Below are positions 33,412-43,332 of a stretch of DNA of 64,000 bases, piece after piece. The stretch is from the NCBI GenBank assembly GCA_963556695.1, contig CAUWAG010000020.1, positions 806,001 to 870,000 on the forward strand, written 5' to 3'. The stretch is from Anthostomella pinea (lineage: Eukaryota; Ascomycota; Sordariomycetes; Xylariales; Xylariaceae). Position numbers and translations under genes: made by a program. The notes below the pieces were generated by a model. The model was given only the letters and a program-made list of their open reading frames with translations. It was not told the DNA's origin and did no database searches. Each line of letters opens with the position of its first letter. Position 1 is the first letter of the stretch.

Positions 33412-33977
33412 GTATTGTATGTATGTATTTGTATGTATGTATTTATCGTGGGTGCAGTCCCTCCATAGGGCAAACCACGCCTCCCAGAGCCATTGCATCA
33501 CAAGGTTGTAGAGGTGTCAGTCTAGATACATTCAGATCCGCGCACGAGCCTATCCTCGCTGTAGCGGTACCAACCTGGAGTGACCAGATGGTTTTAGTCA
33601 ATACCCAAGCACGATTCCGTCAGAAAAACCTCCTGTCCAGTGACAAAGCGACCCAGTGAACCTCAGTCCTCTGGTAAACACATCGTTCCAGTAGCCGTTC
33701 GATATATGTCGCATTAGTGGGTGAAATAAGTATTTGTTATCTACTGGCGAGGGAAACCACAAGGGGAAAAACCTCGCAGGAGTGGGTATTATGGAGACAA
33801 GCTGTGTGGCTATCGGGCTCTGCGATAAGGGGCCTCTTCACTGTCGTGTGCTGGTTGTTGACTGGCACAAGCCGGGTCAGAAGGGGGCCATAGCAGGATT
33901 CGAACCCACTTGTTCTCGTCGCCCACCGCACAAACGAGAACACAACCAGGCGCATTTGACCATTGCGCCATACGGCC
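33412..33977 (-). mobile_element. tRNA-derived SINE, 566 bp, with target-site duplication
   Basis: A 14-bp direct repeat, TCATGGGGCCACTT, occurs at 33398-33411 and 33978-33991. The segment between them reads on the minus strand from a tRNA-like head (33977-33886), through a roughly 385-bp body with no long frame, to a 3' part GGCTCTGGGAGGCGTGGTTT and then a tail of ATAAATACATACATACA-type repeats at the left end. This is the full plan of a SINE: Pol III promoter head, body, LINE-like 3' end, simple-repeat tail and flanking duplication. The 3' end matches the 3' end of the LINE at 48110-50052, which would supply the reverse transcriptase. The head starts exactly at the duplication, so the copy looks full length. 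Confidence 0.88.
33886..33977 (-). ncRNA. tRNA-like head of the SINE (Pol III promoter)
   Basis: Minus strand: acceptor-like GGCCGTA pairs with TATGGCC over seven bases. The A-box region TGGCGCAATGGTC forms a GCGC/GCGC D-stem, and the B-box GGTTCGAATCC lies in a T-arm (GTGGG/CCTGC). The anticodon arm does not form a normal stem and loop even allowing an intron, so no isotype is assigned and it is not called a functional tRNA. Confidence 0.8.
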
Positions 33978-34055
33978 TCATGGGGCCACTTCATCTAGCC
34001 ATGTGGCCTATTGAGATCCCTGCTCTTTTCGAAGAGCCCGCTGGGCCAGTCTGGT

Positions 34056-34062
34056 TATAAAA
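34056..34062 (+). promoter_or_regulatory. TATA box
   Basis: TATAAAA lies 139 bases before the start codon at 34195 and just downstream of the SINE duplication, so the SINE inserted within about 80 bases of this promoter element. Confidence 0.5.
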
Positions 34063-34194
34063 TGTTGCAGGTATCGCCTTGAACAGTATTTTGCATCAGT
34101 TCCAACTTCACCGCCCACTTACGCATGCTATCGACCTCAACAAACCCACCTCTACTACAACTTTACCTACTTTTCAATCGTTCCGACCGCAAAC

Positions 34195-34656
34195 ATGATC
34201 TGGTCAACCACGAGCTTTTGGAGGGCTGTTGTCCTCGCCACCTTGGCTACCAATGCCTTGGGCATGAAGCTACACTTTGGAGAAGATATAACGGACGCCA
34301 GTGTTCATTGGGACGACGACCCTTTTGAGATGACAGTTGCACTCGGTCTATATAACATCAAGCGCGTGAGCCGCGGTGCAGACAAATTCAAAATCGAGGA
34401 GATGGACGGCCATACCCTCTATCTGTTCCCCAACAAGGCCAACGCGGCCAAGTTTATAAAGGATTTCCACAACAACCAAGCAAAGTATGCTGCGGTTGCT
34501 GGCGATGAAGGGTTTGAGGAGGCGGAGGATGATGAGGAAGACAACGATTATGTACCATATCCCCTAGGCGATGAGGGTATGGCTCTCGAATTTCATGCTG
34601 ACGAGAAGAATGGTCGCTACGACAAGTTTGCCGTCATTGCCGACGTTGGGCAGTAG
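34195..34656 (+). CDS. Small secreted acidic protein without cysteines
   Basis: An intronless frame of 153 residues with a signal peptide (MIWSTTSFWRAVVLATLATN, cleavage near ALG). The mature protein has no cysteine. It contains a possibly folded segment around residues 40-100 (DPFEMTVALGLYNIKRV, then TLYLFPNKANAAKFIKDFH), followed by a strongly acidic stretch (FEEAEDDEEDNDY) and a final strand-like part ending KFAVIADVGQ. A TATA box sits at normal distance. I do not recognise the family. It is a plausible secreted or cell-surface protein. The upstream SINE does not touch the reading frame. Confidence 0.7.
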   Translation: MIWSTTSFWRAVVLATLATNALGMKLHFGEDITDASVHWDDDPFEMTVALGLYNIKRVSRGADKFKIEEMDGHTLYLFPNKANAAKFIKDFHNNQAKYAAVAGDEGFEEAEDDEEDNDYVPYPLGDEGMALEFHADEKNGRYDKFAVIADVGQ

Positions 34657-37211
34657 GCATAGCTATACCCCCCCTACAGAACCATGTACTATCACAACTG
34701 TCACTTCGTACAATGTATCTGCCCTGTCACACTCTCTTCAACTATCAGATAGACTTGTCAATAGCTATGAATGATTAGCCTTTGTCGTTCTGGTCTACTA
34801 CATGTTGATGTCAGCGCGCTTCTGTGCTAACTTGGCGGCCCAGCAGCATGTGCCGCCTCCCACATATGTACCTACTTAAGTACATATGTTTATCTAAGCC
34901 TCCAAACTTGCACTCTCTGGCGGCCTTTAGACGGTGTCTAATGCTCATCATGATTCCAGCAGCACAGTATATTAGTCTAGTCCGCCTTCAGTCTAGGGAC
35001 TTTATCCTCATCACCGGCTGACGGCTGCGTCCGCACAGTCTACCAAGGTATCTCCGCTCACGGAATTTGTTTCCCATGTTATGAGTCGTCCAAGTCCTTT
35101 GAATCTGGGTAGCTGGTTCCGCCAACTGCCGCGAACTCCGTCGCGGTGTCATCCCCCCCTTGAAGCAGACCATCATCTCCGAGTGCTCCGCCTGCCTTAC
35201 GTCGCTGAGTGGCTGCTGCGGCTCTGAACTTGCGTCATCTGCCTGTTGTTTCTGGCGCTCCAGTTTCTGGCTCTCCAGGCGCATCGTCTCTCGACCTCGC
35301 CTTCGGTTACGATAAGATCGGTACGTGAGAACTTTATTCGGTATCCCAGAATCCTGTCCCTGCGACTTTGTGCAAGTCTGACTCAAAACCGCAAGGCAGG
35401 GCGGCTCCCCAGATCACTGTGCACAGGGGTCAGTAACCGTTACAGTCATCGTTTTGTAGCGCAGTAAGGAAGGAGGCGGAAAATAGAAGTAGACAGAATA
35501 GATACTCATGGAATTGGGCAGTGTGTCTTGCCAGCCACATGCTCTGGAGTCTGGTATGGAATGTGTACTAATCAACAACATATCTAAGATCGAAAAAGCT
35601 TGGTATTCTCCAGCTGATCACATGTATGCCACTGCTCCGTTGTCCAACCATGCCAGTCCTCGATATCGGGGTCTTCCGGTCCCGGGCCGAGGATGACTAG
35701 GCAAGTACCTCGAGGAATATTGACGGCAAACTGTGGCTCGGGAACGGCCTTAATGGCCTTGTTCCCCGGGCGGGATGATCATCCTCAATCATCGCAGCCG
35801 CTGAAGATCTTAGATCAGTAGGCTTCGTTGGAAGCGCTGCAAGTTGCGGTCGCCGTTCAGTGGAAGTCTTAGTCTATTGTCCGAGCGGGCAACTTCGACT
35901 TGAAGATGGTGATGTCCGCGCCGACATTCAACTAGTCAAGTGCCTCGTCAATCAGGGGTTCTCTTCCAAATATCGGGACTTGGCGCTCCCGACCGCGGGA
36001 GCCTTGGCTTTCATTGCTTACATATCCGATATATTTACCAAAAAAAAGTGTACCAGATGAATAAGGACGCCTCATTGCACACAGGGAAGAGGAGGCCGAG
36101 GCCGTGCTTAGGTGACGGGAGAGGAAGGACCTCTACGAAGGCCTTGCAAAAGCATTGGCAGCGTGGGTGCTGGCTTGATTAAAGGTATAACGTTAGTGTG
36201 TACGGCTGAGCTGCGTCGTTGATAGGCTTTACTAGGCAAGGTGCTAGGTCTCTGATCTCGGTTTCCATCTTTGAAGGTGATGCAGTTTCTGTCGAATGCT
36301 AAGTGTCACTATGGTAGAACCTGGGATGATGGGAGAAAGTGAAGCAATACTGTCTAGGTCTGGCAGTGATGAATCATGGCAAGGAAACGATGTGAAAGAG
36401 ATCGTGGCGGTTGAAAGGGGTGAGCGCCGGTGTCCACCTCTAAGGCATCAAAGATCAGAATCCACGGCCGGCTATGGGCGCCTGGCGGGATCTAATGATG
36501 CAGAATCGGGGCAGAGTACCAAGTCAAATGCCTGAAGTCAGATCGGGTTGGTTTCAAGAAGTGGCTGCAAGATCAACTACACAAAGGTCCCGGCCAGGTG
36601 GTTGTCTGCCAGTTCTTCCAGTACACTACCAACCCCTTATCACGGACAAAGAGAACTTTTGAGAAAGCAAAATAATCATGAAAATAGAAACTGGGCAAGT
36701 GACAATCCCTCCATGGGCGTTGGTGTGTGCATTGGTCTACGTTTGTAACGGAGTAGTTAGTATAAGTTTTCAATGGGACAAAAGGCAGCCATGGTATGTA
36801 GGTGAGGCAGTACGTCGGCCATTATCAAAGGCCATTGGTAAGAGATAAGCCCCCCATGGGCGTGGTTGTGAAGACGTTTACGCCCACAATGGAAGTTCTG
36901 TGCAATTTTCAAAGGTACCTTATGTTAAACCCTGATGTCTGAGGCGACTACAATATTTCTGGCGAGGCACGCGCACAATCAATACTGCCAATGGCGTGAG
37001 GGTGCTCACCTGACTGCTTTACCTTTCACCACCATGCCTTACGTTTTTGTCTTCCAGACATCACTGTGAGTAAATGACATTGAAGAGAACTATGTCACGG
37101 CAGGGGATTCAAGAGTGTATTGAGGAGTTACCTAGTCGAAGGCCTTCCTTGACACCAAACCCTAAATGCCGACTCATTTCCCCCTCGTCACCAATGTATC
37201 CTCAGCACACT
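34657..37211. other. Long intergenic region
   Basis: About 2.5 kb without a supported gene. Many short frames overlap on both strands without domains. A perfect hairpin at 34862-34889 is listed separately. Confidence 0.45.
34862..34889. repeat. Perfect inverted repeat (10-bp arms, 8-bp loop)
   Basis: ACATATGTAC and its exact complement GTACATATGT flank CTACTTAA, about 200 bases after the stop codon of the acidic secreted protein. It could form a hairpin in a 3' UTR or DNA cruciform; function is unknown. Confidence 0.7.
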
Positions 37212-37321
37212 GTATGTCATCTCCCGTAATCACGTATATCATGTCCCGTGATGACGTATGTCATCTCCCATGATCATGTATGTCTTCTTCCGTGATCATG
37301 TAGGTCTTCTTCCGTCGTCGG
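37212..37321 (+). repeat. 22-bp minisatellite, five copies
   Basis: Five head-to-tail 22-base units beginning GTATGTCATCTCCCG (variants GTATATCATG, GTATGTCTTC, GTAGGTCTTC). Copies differ by a few bases, indicating age. It lies just beyond the 52-bp array near the MYND pseudogene. Confidence 0.9.
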
Positions 37322-37325
37322 TTTG

Positions 37326-37481
37326 CTCTCAGAACTATTGTCGGTCCGTCAGAAGGAGAGCTGGTGCGGCCAAAACACTCTCAGAGACTGCGGTGGTTCG
37401 TCACAAGGAGAACTGGCGCGGTGGACATGCTCCCAGAGAATATGAGTCGGTCCGTTAGAACGAGAACTGGCGCGGCGATGT
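37326..37481 (+). repeat. 52-bp minisatellite, three copies
   Basis: Units begin CTCTCAGA, CTCTCAGA and CTCCCAGA at 37326, 37378 and 37430, and each contains AAGGAGA/ACGAGA followed by CTGGCGCGG-like sequence. On the minus strand the right-most unit encodes the final residues SPRQFSF of the MYND locus and its stop codon, so the array grew from, or into, the 3' end of that gene. Confidence 0.85.
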
Positions 37482-38623
37482 GCCCTCGGACTCCTTGACG
37501 TTCTCCAGCGTGACCAGTTTTATTGCCCTCTGCTTGGCCTTCCGGGTACCGCTTCGGCGAGCCTTCCGGAAGATGTAGTAGACCCATGACATGGCGAACT
37601 GGGCCCACTCCCCGATATCTCTTCCGAGTTCCTTGCCGTCGTCTCGGACAAACATGACATCGCCGATTTCTCCATCCCACTCTGCCAGAACCTTGCCCCA
37701 GTTCGGATCGTCGAGATCGGTGATGAGCATCATGAACGACGTGAGAGGATTGTTGCCGTTGCCTTTGGTGTCTCCGGTGATCTTACTTGCTCGGAGGGGT
37801 ATGCCAAGGAGTTGGGAGATCGGGGAAAGGTCGTCGTTGATTATGCCAATCTTCAGGACTCGCGACGGGATGACGGTCATTACTTTGTCCATGGTTGTTC
37901 AGCCAATGCAAGTCAAAGTGTAGCCTTCAGCCTTGCCTTGAGCGAGGGGCGTGGCAAATCTCAGCTTCTTGAGGCGGTCGTCTCTGTTCTTGTGTGTGAA
38001 CCAGTCCAGAACGTGGCGAAGGTCATTAAGCCGGATGTCACGATATTCCTCAACACCTTCTTCTCCTCATCTTCGTCTTCTCCTTCGTCTTGTTTAGAAT
38101 TGTCATCCTGCGAGGTTTCCACATGGCTGCAGACAACCACGGGTCCAAGTGCTCGGTAGTCCGGCACGCCATAGGGAGCAAGAGCCTTGTTCAGACTCTT
38201 GTTTGGGACTTGAGCTGCAATGGTGGAAACCACGCAAAGCTTGTAATCGATGTACTGGTTCTGTCGCATATTCTTCTCGATGACGAACATCCGGCTTTGA
38301 AGCTCTTTACCCGCCTCTTCTCGCCAGGTAGTCGAACCATTGACCATGGAAGGCGAAGGAGTGACCCAGGCAAGCTCGGGCAGCTCTTCGTCAGCTGCGA
38401 AGTGAAAAGCAAGAACACACTCGGATGAGGGGCGCGGAAATTTCGAGATAAAGGCTTTGAACTCGTTGCACAACAACATGTGCGATGCAAAGTCGGTCTT
38501 CTGGCAGGCCGTACTGCAAGAATAGCAGCTTTCGCATCGAGGACAGGCGGCGGCATGACCTGGTTTCATGCAAACTGCGCACATCTTGACAGTAATCTCG
38601 CCGTGATCTGTCTTGGGAGGCAT
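37455..38623 (-). pseudogene. MYND zinc-finger protein, broken by a frameshift and a stop
   Basis: From ATG 38623 the N-terminus has a MYND finger, CAVCMKPG..CPRCESCYSCSTAC..H..C, a zinc-binding protein-interaction module. About 190 residues follow, with an acidic DEGEDEDEE stretch. At about 38041-38046 the frame must shift by one base to continue into DLRHVLDWFTHKNRDDRLKK. That frame then meets TGA at 37899-37901 and continues as a further 145 open codons (TTMDKVMTVIPSRVLKI, then DLSPISQLLGIPLR and a C-terminal domain). The three parts together match the order of a known type of fungal MYND-finger protein of about 400 residues. Two separate genes are less likely because the conserved order is continuous. 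Confidence 0.65.
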
Positions 38624-39375
38624 CTTGTTAAGTGTGCAAATGTCAAGCGTGCATATGAAAATTGCGGTAGCAACGGTACTGGGGTTGAGATGTGGGATCG
38701 TGAGATTGACATTTGGGATCGCGAGATTGAGATCTGGGATCGGCGAGGGCTTTGACGCTGGTGTGCTTTGTGCCGACGTAACCCAGGATCTGGTGGCTGG
38801 ACGAAGACAATCATTAATGTGTGTATGCCAAATGGGGGATTAACAGTCACTTACCGCAGATGATCTGATCGATGGGACCAGAGGTTCTCGGGGAGCGAGC
38901 TGTTCCAAGGAAATGCTGGCTGGTATTAATCTGGGAGGGAAGTCAGAAACAATGGCGGCGATGGGGATAATGGTGATTTACTGGTATTGGAGATGGCCGC
39001 ACAGACAATGGGGCGCAAATTCATTTACATGCAGTCTGCTGTGAACATGGGCCGGTTGATACCTTGAGCAGAGGCTTGCAGCTGGAAAATGGATAAGACT
39101 TACGGACCAGGGAGCTCGTGTTCTGCTCTCCAAAGAGCAAGCGAGCGGGCCAGAGAAGAAGGACGCCTAAAGGTGCTTGAAACGAATCAGTGGTGATGGA
39201 CAGGTAAGCTCTGGTTGGATTGGCTTGGATCAGGAGCAGAGCAATTGCATACATAAGCATCGCCCAATATTGCAAAGGCCGGGAAAACATACCTTGACCT
39301 AGCATCATGCTCCCTAAACTGTGTAGCTCCTAGAATTGATATTCCAAATTTGAACTGCCTGATCCTGTCCTGTGT
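38624..39375 (-). other. Possible small multi-exon gene, low support
   Basis: On the minus strand a frame starts at 39308 (MMLGQG) and encodes hydrophobic segments such as GVLLLWPARLLFGEQ. It is followed by good splice consensus sites: GTAAGT then TTTTCCAG, and further down GTAAGTGAC then CGTCCAG near 38860-38800. A short spliced membrane protein is conceivable, but I cannot fix an exon chain or family. If it is not a gene, this is the intergenic stretch between the MYND locus and JAC1. Confidence 0.25.
38693..38745 (+). repeat. 21-bp tandem repeat, 2.5 copies
   Basis: Units TGGGATCGTGAGATTGACAT and TGGGATCGCGAGATTGAGAT (each plus one base) are followed by a partial TGGGATCGG. It lies upstream of the MYND start codon and could sit in its promoter. 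Confidence 0.8.
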
Positions 39376-40173
39376 CTAGTGCTCAAGCACCACTGGCTTC
39401 CCCTTCTCCCAATTATGGATGCTCTCCCGGATATTAATCCAGTACCGTAACCGCACAACCTCGGCCTTCGCAGCCTCTACATCGTCCTCCCTAAACGCCT
39501 GTTCGAGCGTCGCCTCGCTATCCCGAGCCCGCTCCTCGTTCGTCACTTTGAGCTCCTCGAGGTCCTCCTCTTTCTGCGCCTCTTCGATAGTCTCGCGCGT
39601 CTCCAGCACCTCCATCAGCAGCTCCGGGTCCTCCACTTTAGCCGTCTCGTCATTGGCGACGTCGATGCCACGCAAGCTGAGGATGTACTGTGCGCGAAGC
39701 AAGGGGCTCTCGAGCGTTTTGAAGGCCTCATTGATTCGCGCCGATGTCGCCTCCGCCCGGCCCTTCAGGTGCTGTGGGTGCATGTCCGGGTGCGCAGTGC
39801 CCTGCAGCTTCAGGAACTCGCGGCGCAGCGCGCGTACGTCGATCACGAAGTTTCCATTCGGAGGCGGGCCGTCGGGCAGCGTCTGCGGGAAGAATTCGTA
39901 GTGCGTGCTGGGGACTCTGGGCCGCAGGTCTTCGACGCTGCTCGAGAATGGTCTTGCCTGTGTCTGTGGCCGTATCCGATCCTGCGACTGGGTTATGCGC
40001 GGAAGGGCCGGGAGGCTCTGAAGGGTCCGTGGTGTGTTCGAGGACGGACTCGCGAGTTGGCGAGGCGTTGTGCTTAAGGGAGACAAGCTGCTGATGGCTA
40101 GGTTGCGGTGCTGCTGTTTGCAGGCGTCGCAGAGGTGACTGGCCCGTCTCGAAGGTAACAATGCTGACCTCAT
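39376..40173 (-). CDS. JAC1: Mitochondrial Fe-S cluster J-protein co-chaperone (HscB/Jac1)
   Basis: A single exon of 265 residues. The first 80 or so residues are rich in Arg, Ser and Pro without acids, a mitochondrial presequence. A J-domain follows from THYEFFPQTL, with the HPD motif present in GTAHPDMHP and the helix INEAFKTLESPLLRAQYILSL. The HSCB C-terminal helical domain follows (ELLMEVLETRETIEEAQKEE to the end), which binds the scaffold Isu1. The protein hands the scaffold to the Ssq1-type Hsp70 in the matrix for Fe-S cluster transfer. The length fits the family and no lesion is present. Confidence 0.93.
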   Translation of the reverse strand: MRSALLPSRRASHLCDACKQQHRNLAISSLSPLSTTPRQLASPSSNTPRTLQSLPALPRITQSQDRIRPQTQARPFSSSVEDLRPRVPSTHYEFFPQTLPDGPPPNGNFVIDVRALRREFLKLQGTAHPDMHPQHLKGRAEATSARINEAFKTLESPLLRAQYILSLRGIDVANDETAKVEDPELLMEVLETRETIEEAQKEEDLEELKVTNEERARDSEATLEQAFREDDVEAAKAEVVRLRYWINIRESIHNWEKGKPVVLEH

Positions 40174-40865
40174 TCTGCCAGTCTATACAGCGGCTGATAA
40201 TCAAGAGAGCGAATCGCTGACTGTGATGGACTATAGGAGATCACTGCGACACTTGGGAGGCGACGTCTAGAAGTAGGTAATCGGTTGTGATGTCGGGTGT
40301 ATTTTTTGTCGCTTCGGTCTCGGGCGATGACGTTGACTTGTGCGCGGACTTAACTCGGACAGGGTCGAAATTTCGGCATTTCTCGGCGTTTAGAATTGTA
40401 TATTGTCGCCCGGTACCGGGTTCTCGGTGTTATCGGCGATACTGTACCACTTGCGCCCCTATTCTCTAGTCGTGAACTTAGAAGGGACTACGTCTTATAG
40501 ACCATCCTCTTCTTCAGGTACAGCTCAGGAATGGCATCCGGGCTATGTTTACTTCACAACTAGGTGCCGCTGGCTTATTTAACATGGTTTTGGTGTTGTT
40601 GATATCCTCGATCGCAAGCCCAACGTACATGCTGCTGCGGCTCGAGAAGCGCAAATGGCACGAGGTACCGCTTTGAAAGTCCACTTGGCACGAGATTAAA
40701 TGGCGAGAGAGTGTAAGCTACAAACGTCTGTTATACCACTGCTATATGGACGAAGTTCCACCGCGCTAGATATGGATTGAGTTCTGATGATAACCGATCG
40801 ACAGAGTCACTCACAATCGTCGGTCCCAATCTTACCTCTAGGCGCAATGCGACATCTTCGTTCCG
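40174..40865. other. Intergenic
   Basis: Promoter side of JAC1 and 3' flank of the next minus-strand P450. No gene. Confidence 0.5.
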
Positions 40866-42503
40866 TCACTCGGTTTGCCTCACCTTCATATTCACCACAA
40901 TAGGTCGCTTCTCAACAAGCAAAAATGTCCTCAGATCTTCCCACTTCACCTTCTTACCCTCTACCGCCTCAAAGTCGATCGCCCAGATTGCCTTGGCGAG
41001 GACCAATTTCATCTCTGCCCATGCCAGATGCTGACCCATACAGGATCTTGTCCCTGTGCTGAAGACTTGCATTGCTTCAAGTTTGTCCTCGTAGAAAGGA
41101 GACCCGGTATCGGTCTTCGCCCCTTGCAGCCAACGCTCTGGACAGAATTCGCACGGCGAATGGAAGTATCCTGGATCGCGATTTATAGTGTATGTCTGGA
41201 TTGACACTCGCGTCTATCACTTGTCAGCCGTGTGGTTGAATCCGTAAGACGGAAGGACCCTGCTTACCCCTTGAGGGAGCCAATGCCCACATACTGTGTC
41301 ACCACCGATAGGGACCAGTCTCGGAAGCACCCATGGGATAGGAGGGCACAGTCGCAATCCCTCCTGAATAACTGCGTGAAGGTATGGAAGCTTCCGTAAC
41401 TCGTCCAGAGTTATTTCGCTCTCGGCTTGAAAGTGTTCTCGTATCTCCTTCGTCAAAGCCCCGAATTGAGCTGGATGATTAACAAGATAGTTCAAGGTAC
41501 CAACCAGCACAGTAGCGGTGGTTTCGCTACCGGCAGTCGTAAGCCCCACGAATGTCGCATTTAACTCGCCAGTCGTCAACCCCTTCTGCCCCTTTGCCTC
41601 AATGAGATGTGACATGATATCGGGTCGTTCAAGTTCATAGTTGAGGCGGCGAGACACCTTCTCCGCGATCTGTTCGCCATGGGCACGTTGCGTCCTTCGA
41701 AGAGAGGGCGGGATGCACTTGACGAGTACCCAACCTACCAAGGGATAGAAGCGTGCCGCAGCGATGTATGAAGCAGCCTTGACGCTATTGAACAGAAGGT
41801 CGATCCAGGGGTGATATCGGGAATTTTCAAGGCATTCGAAGGACTCGCCAAACCCAAGGTCGCCGAAGATATCGAAGGTGACAAAGTTGAACCAAGGGAC
41901 AATATTGACCTCTGATCCCTTTTCCGGATCTCCAGCCGCAACGTCGCGTAGCCGCTCGACAAGTAGGTTAACGTAGCGATGTAAGACCGGCTCCTGAGCC
42001 TTCAGGGCCCGCTGCGTGAAGGCAGGTGCTAAAAGCTTTCTAAACCTCGCATGCTCCTCCGGTTCAATGGCGCTGAGCAACGTCAGAGGCTTGTTCGCTT
42101 GCGACCGCCACCACGTCGGATCTTTCAAGAACGGGCGATGACCTGGCCGAGGGTGAAAGATATCAACCCACGCATCCTCCCGGGCATACGTTACTTCGTC
42201 CGGGGCGATGCGTAGAACTGGTCCGTATCTTCTATGGAGTTTCTCTACGTCGTGTACGATAGTACCTCGTAGTAGTGACCACACGAATGGCAATCGCGAA
42301 ATCGCCCATAGACGCGGACCAGGGATTTTTGAAAGGGGATGTAGGTGGAGGTTGTATATCGCACTGAACGCGAGATACTGCAGGGTATTAGCTCTTTTTC
42401 TACTACTCGGAAGCACAGTTCTTACCGCACTCAAGGCAAGTATGACCATAGACCAAGGTGTCAAGTACGTCAAGTACTCAGCCCCATCGCTGATATGCAT
42501 CAT
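40866..42503 (-). CDS. Cytochrome P450 monooxygenase (CYP65/isotrichodermin-hydroxylase-like)
   Basis: Two exons (42503-41268, 41213-40866) separated by a 54-bp intron give 527 residues. The N-terminal helix is followed by the hinge LHPLSKIPGPRLWAISRLP, the C-helix region WRSQANKPLTLL, the I-helix TAGSETT, ExxR as EGLR, and the heme loop FSTGTRSCMGQHLAWAEMKL. The pattern (YNLHLHPLSKIPGP, FVGLTTAGSETTAT) is that of the large fungal clade including CYP65-type enzymes, which hydroxylate secondary metabolites or xenobiotics. The intron phase across PQG|TRVSIQTY is exact, so this copy is intact, unlike the P450 at 30755-32642. No polyketide or terpene gene is adjacent. Confidence 0.93.
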
Positions 42504-42996
42504 GAAGACGATTGCTTCGCTCGCCCTTCCGGATCTTAGATGGGAATGATAGAGAGTAGCCAGGTATGCGTAGATATTGTCACAATGAACGGGATGTAAG
42601 CGATTTCAGGTATGTATAAGGACGACGGGGACGACATCTTCCCGACCAAGGACGGAGATGACCTTGGGTGGTTGGAGTCAGACTGGAGTACCAGGTTGCG
42701 CTCCTGGGCCCCACCCCCTGTGTCGTGCAATCCCATCGCGTACTATAAAGTTCTACCATACACCAAGGTCAAAGTTCGGAACTTTGCGTGGTTTATGGTG
42801 GGCCCTATAGGTTGATTCCAGACCCTTGTAGGGGTCAGCTCGTCCATATGCACCCGGTGACCCGGTCACAGGATTCAGGCAGCAGTCAGATACTTACTAC
42901 TATTTCGATTAGATCTCTTCCTACTTTCCCATGTCTGGGTCACCACCATTGATGCCGCTATTGTAGCATAGAGCTGACCCGATAGGTAAGGGATAG
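42504..42996. other. Intergenic flank of the transposon
   Basis: P450 promoter side up to the TA target site of the Fot-like element. No gene. Confidence 0.5.
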
Positions 42997-42998
42997 TA

Positions 42999-43070
42999 AC
43001 GGCGGGGGCATGCAGATGGAACAGCCCCCCAGATGGGACAGTTCCCCCACCAAAACACAGCATTTGCACC
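42999..43070 (+). repeat. Left terminal inverted repeat of the Fot-like element
   Basis: Pairs with 45753-45824 in inverted orientation with few mismatches. It carries two CAGATGG.ACAG direct repeats separated by CCCCCC. Confidence 0.9.
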
Positions 43071-43332
43071 CACCCACATCTCTATCGGGATTAAAGCTGT
43101 AGATATCATAAATATATCGTCTGAATTGTCTTTTCTTGGCGTTTCTTCCAATATGGAATTTATTAGGTGTCCTACAGCGGGATGTCCCGTGGCGGGGGTC
43201 GGAAGTTAGCACGTCCGGCCCTAATCTGAGGGGTAATGGGACCCATGCCCCCTATCCCCTCTAACCAGGCAGAAGTTCTGTGGTTCTTTTTTTCTTTTTT
43301 TCTGTAAGTATCATAAGCTTCAGTACGTCAAA

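Noticed and set aside
33886..33977. Functional tRNA gene
   Set aside because: Acceptor, D- and T-arms form, but no normal anticodon stem exists even with an intron, and the segment is the head of a larger element bounded by a duplication.
37212..37321. CRISPR-like array
   Set aside because: Units are contiguous 22-mers without spacers, in a eukaryotic genome; it is a minisatellite.
26705..42503. Secondary-metabolite gene cluster around the three P450 genes
   Set aside because: No polyketide synthase, NRPS, terpene cyclase, prenyltransferase or cluster regulator is present, and housekeeping JAC1 lies between them.
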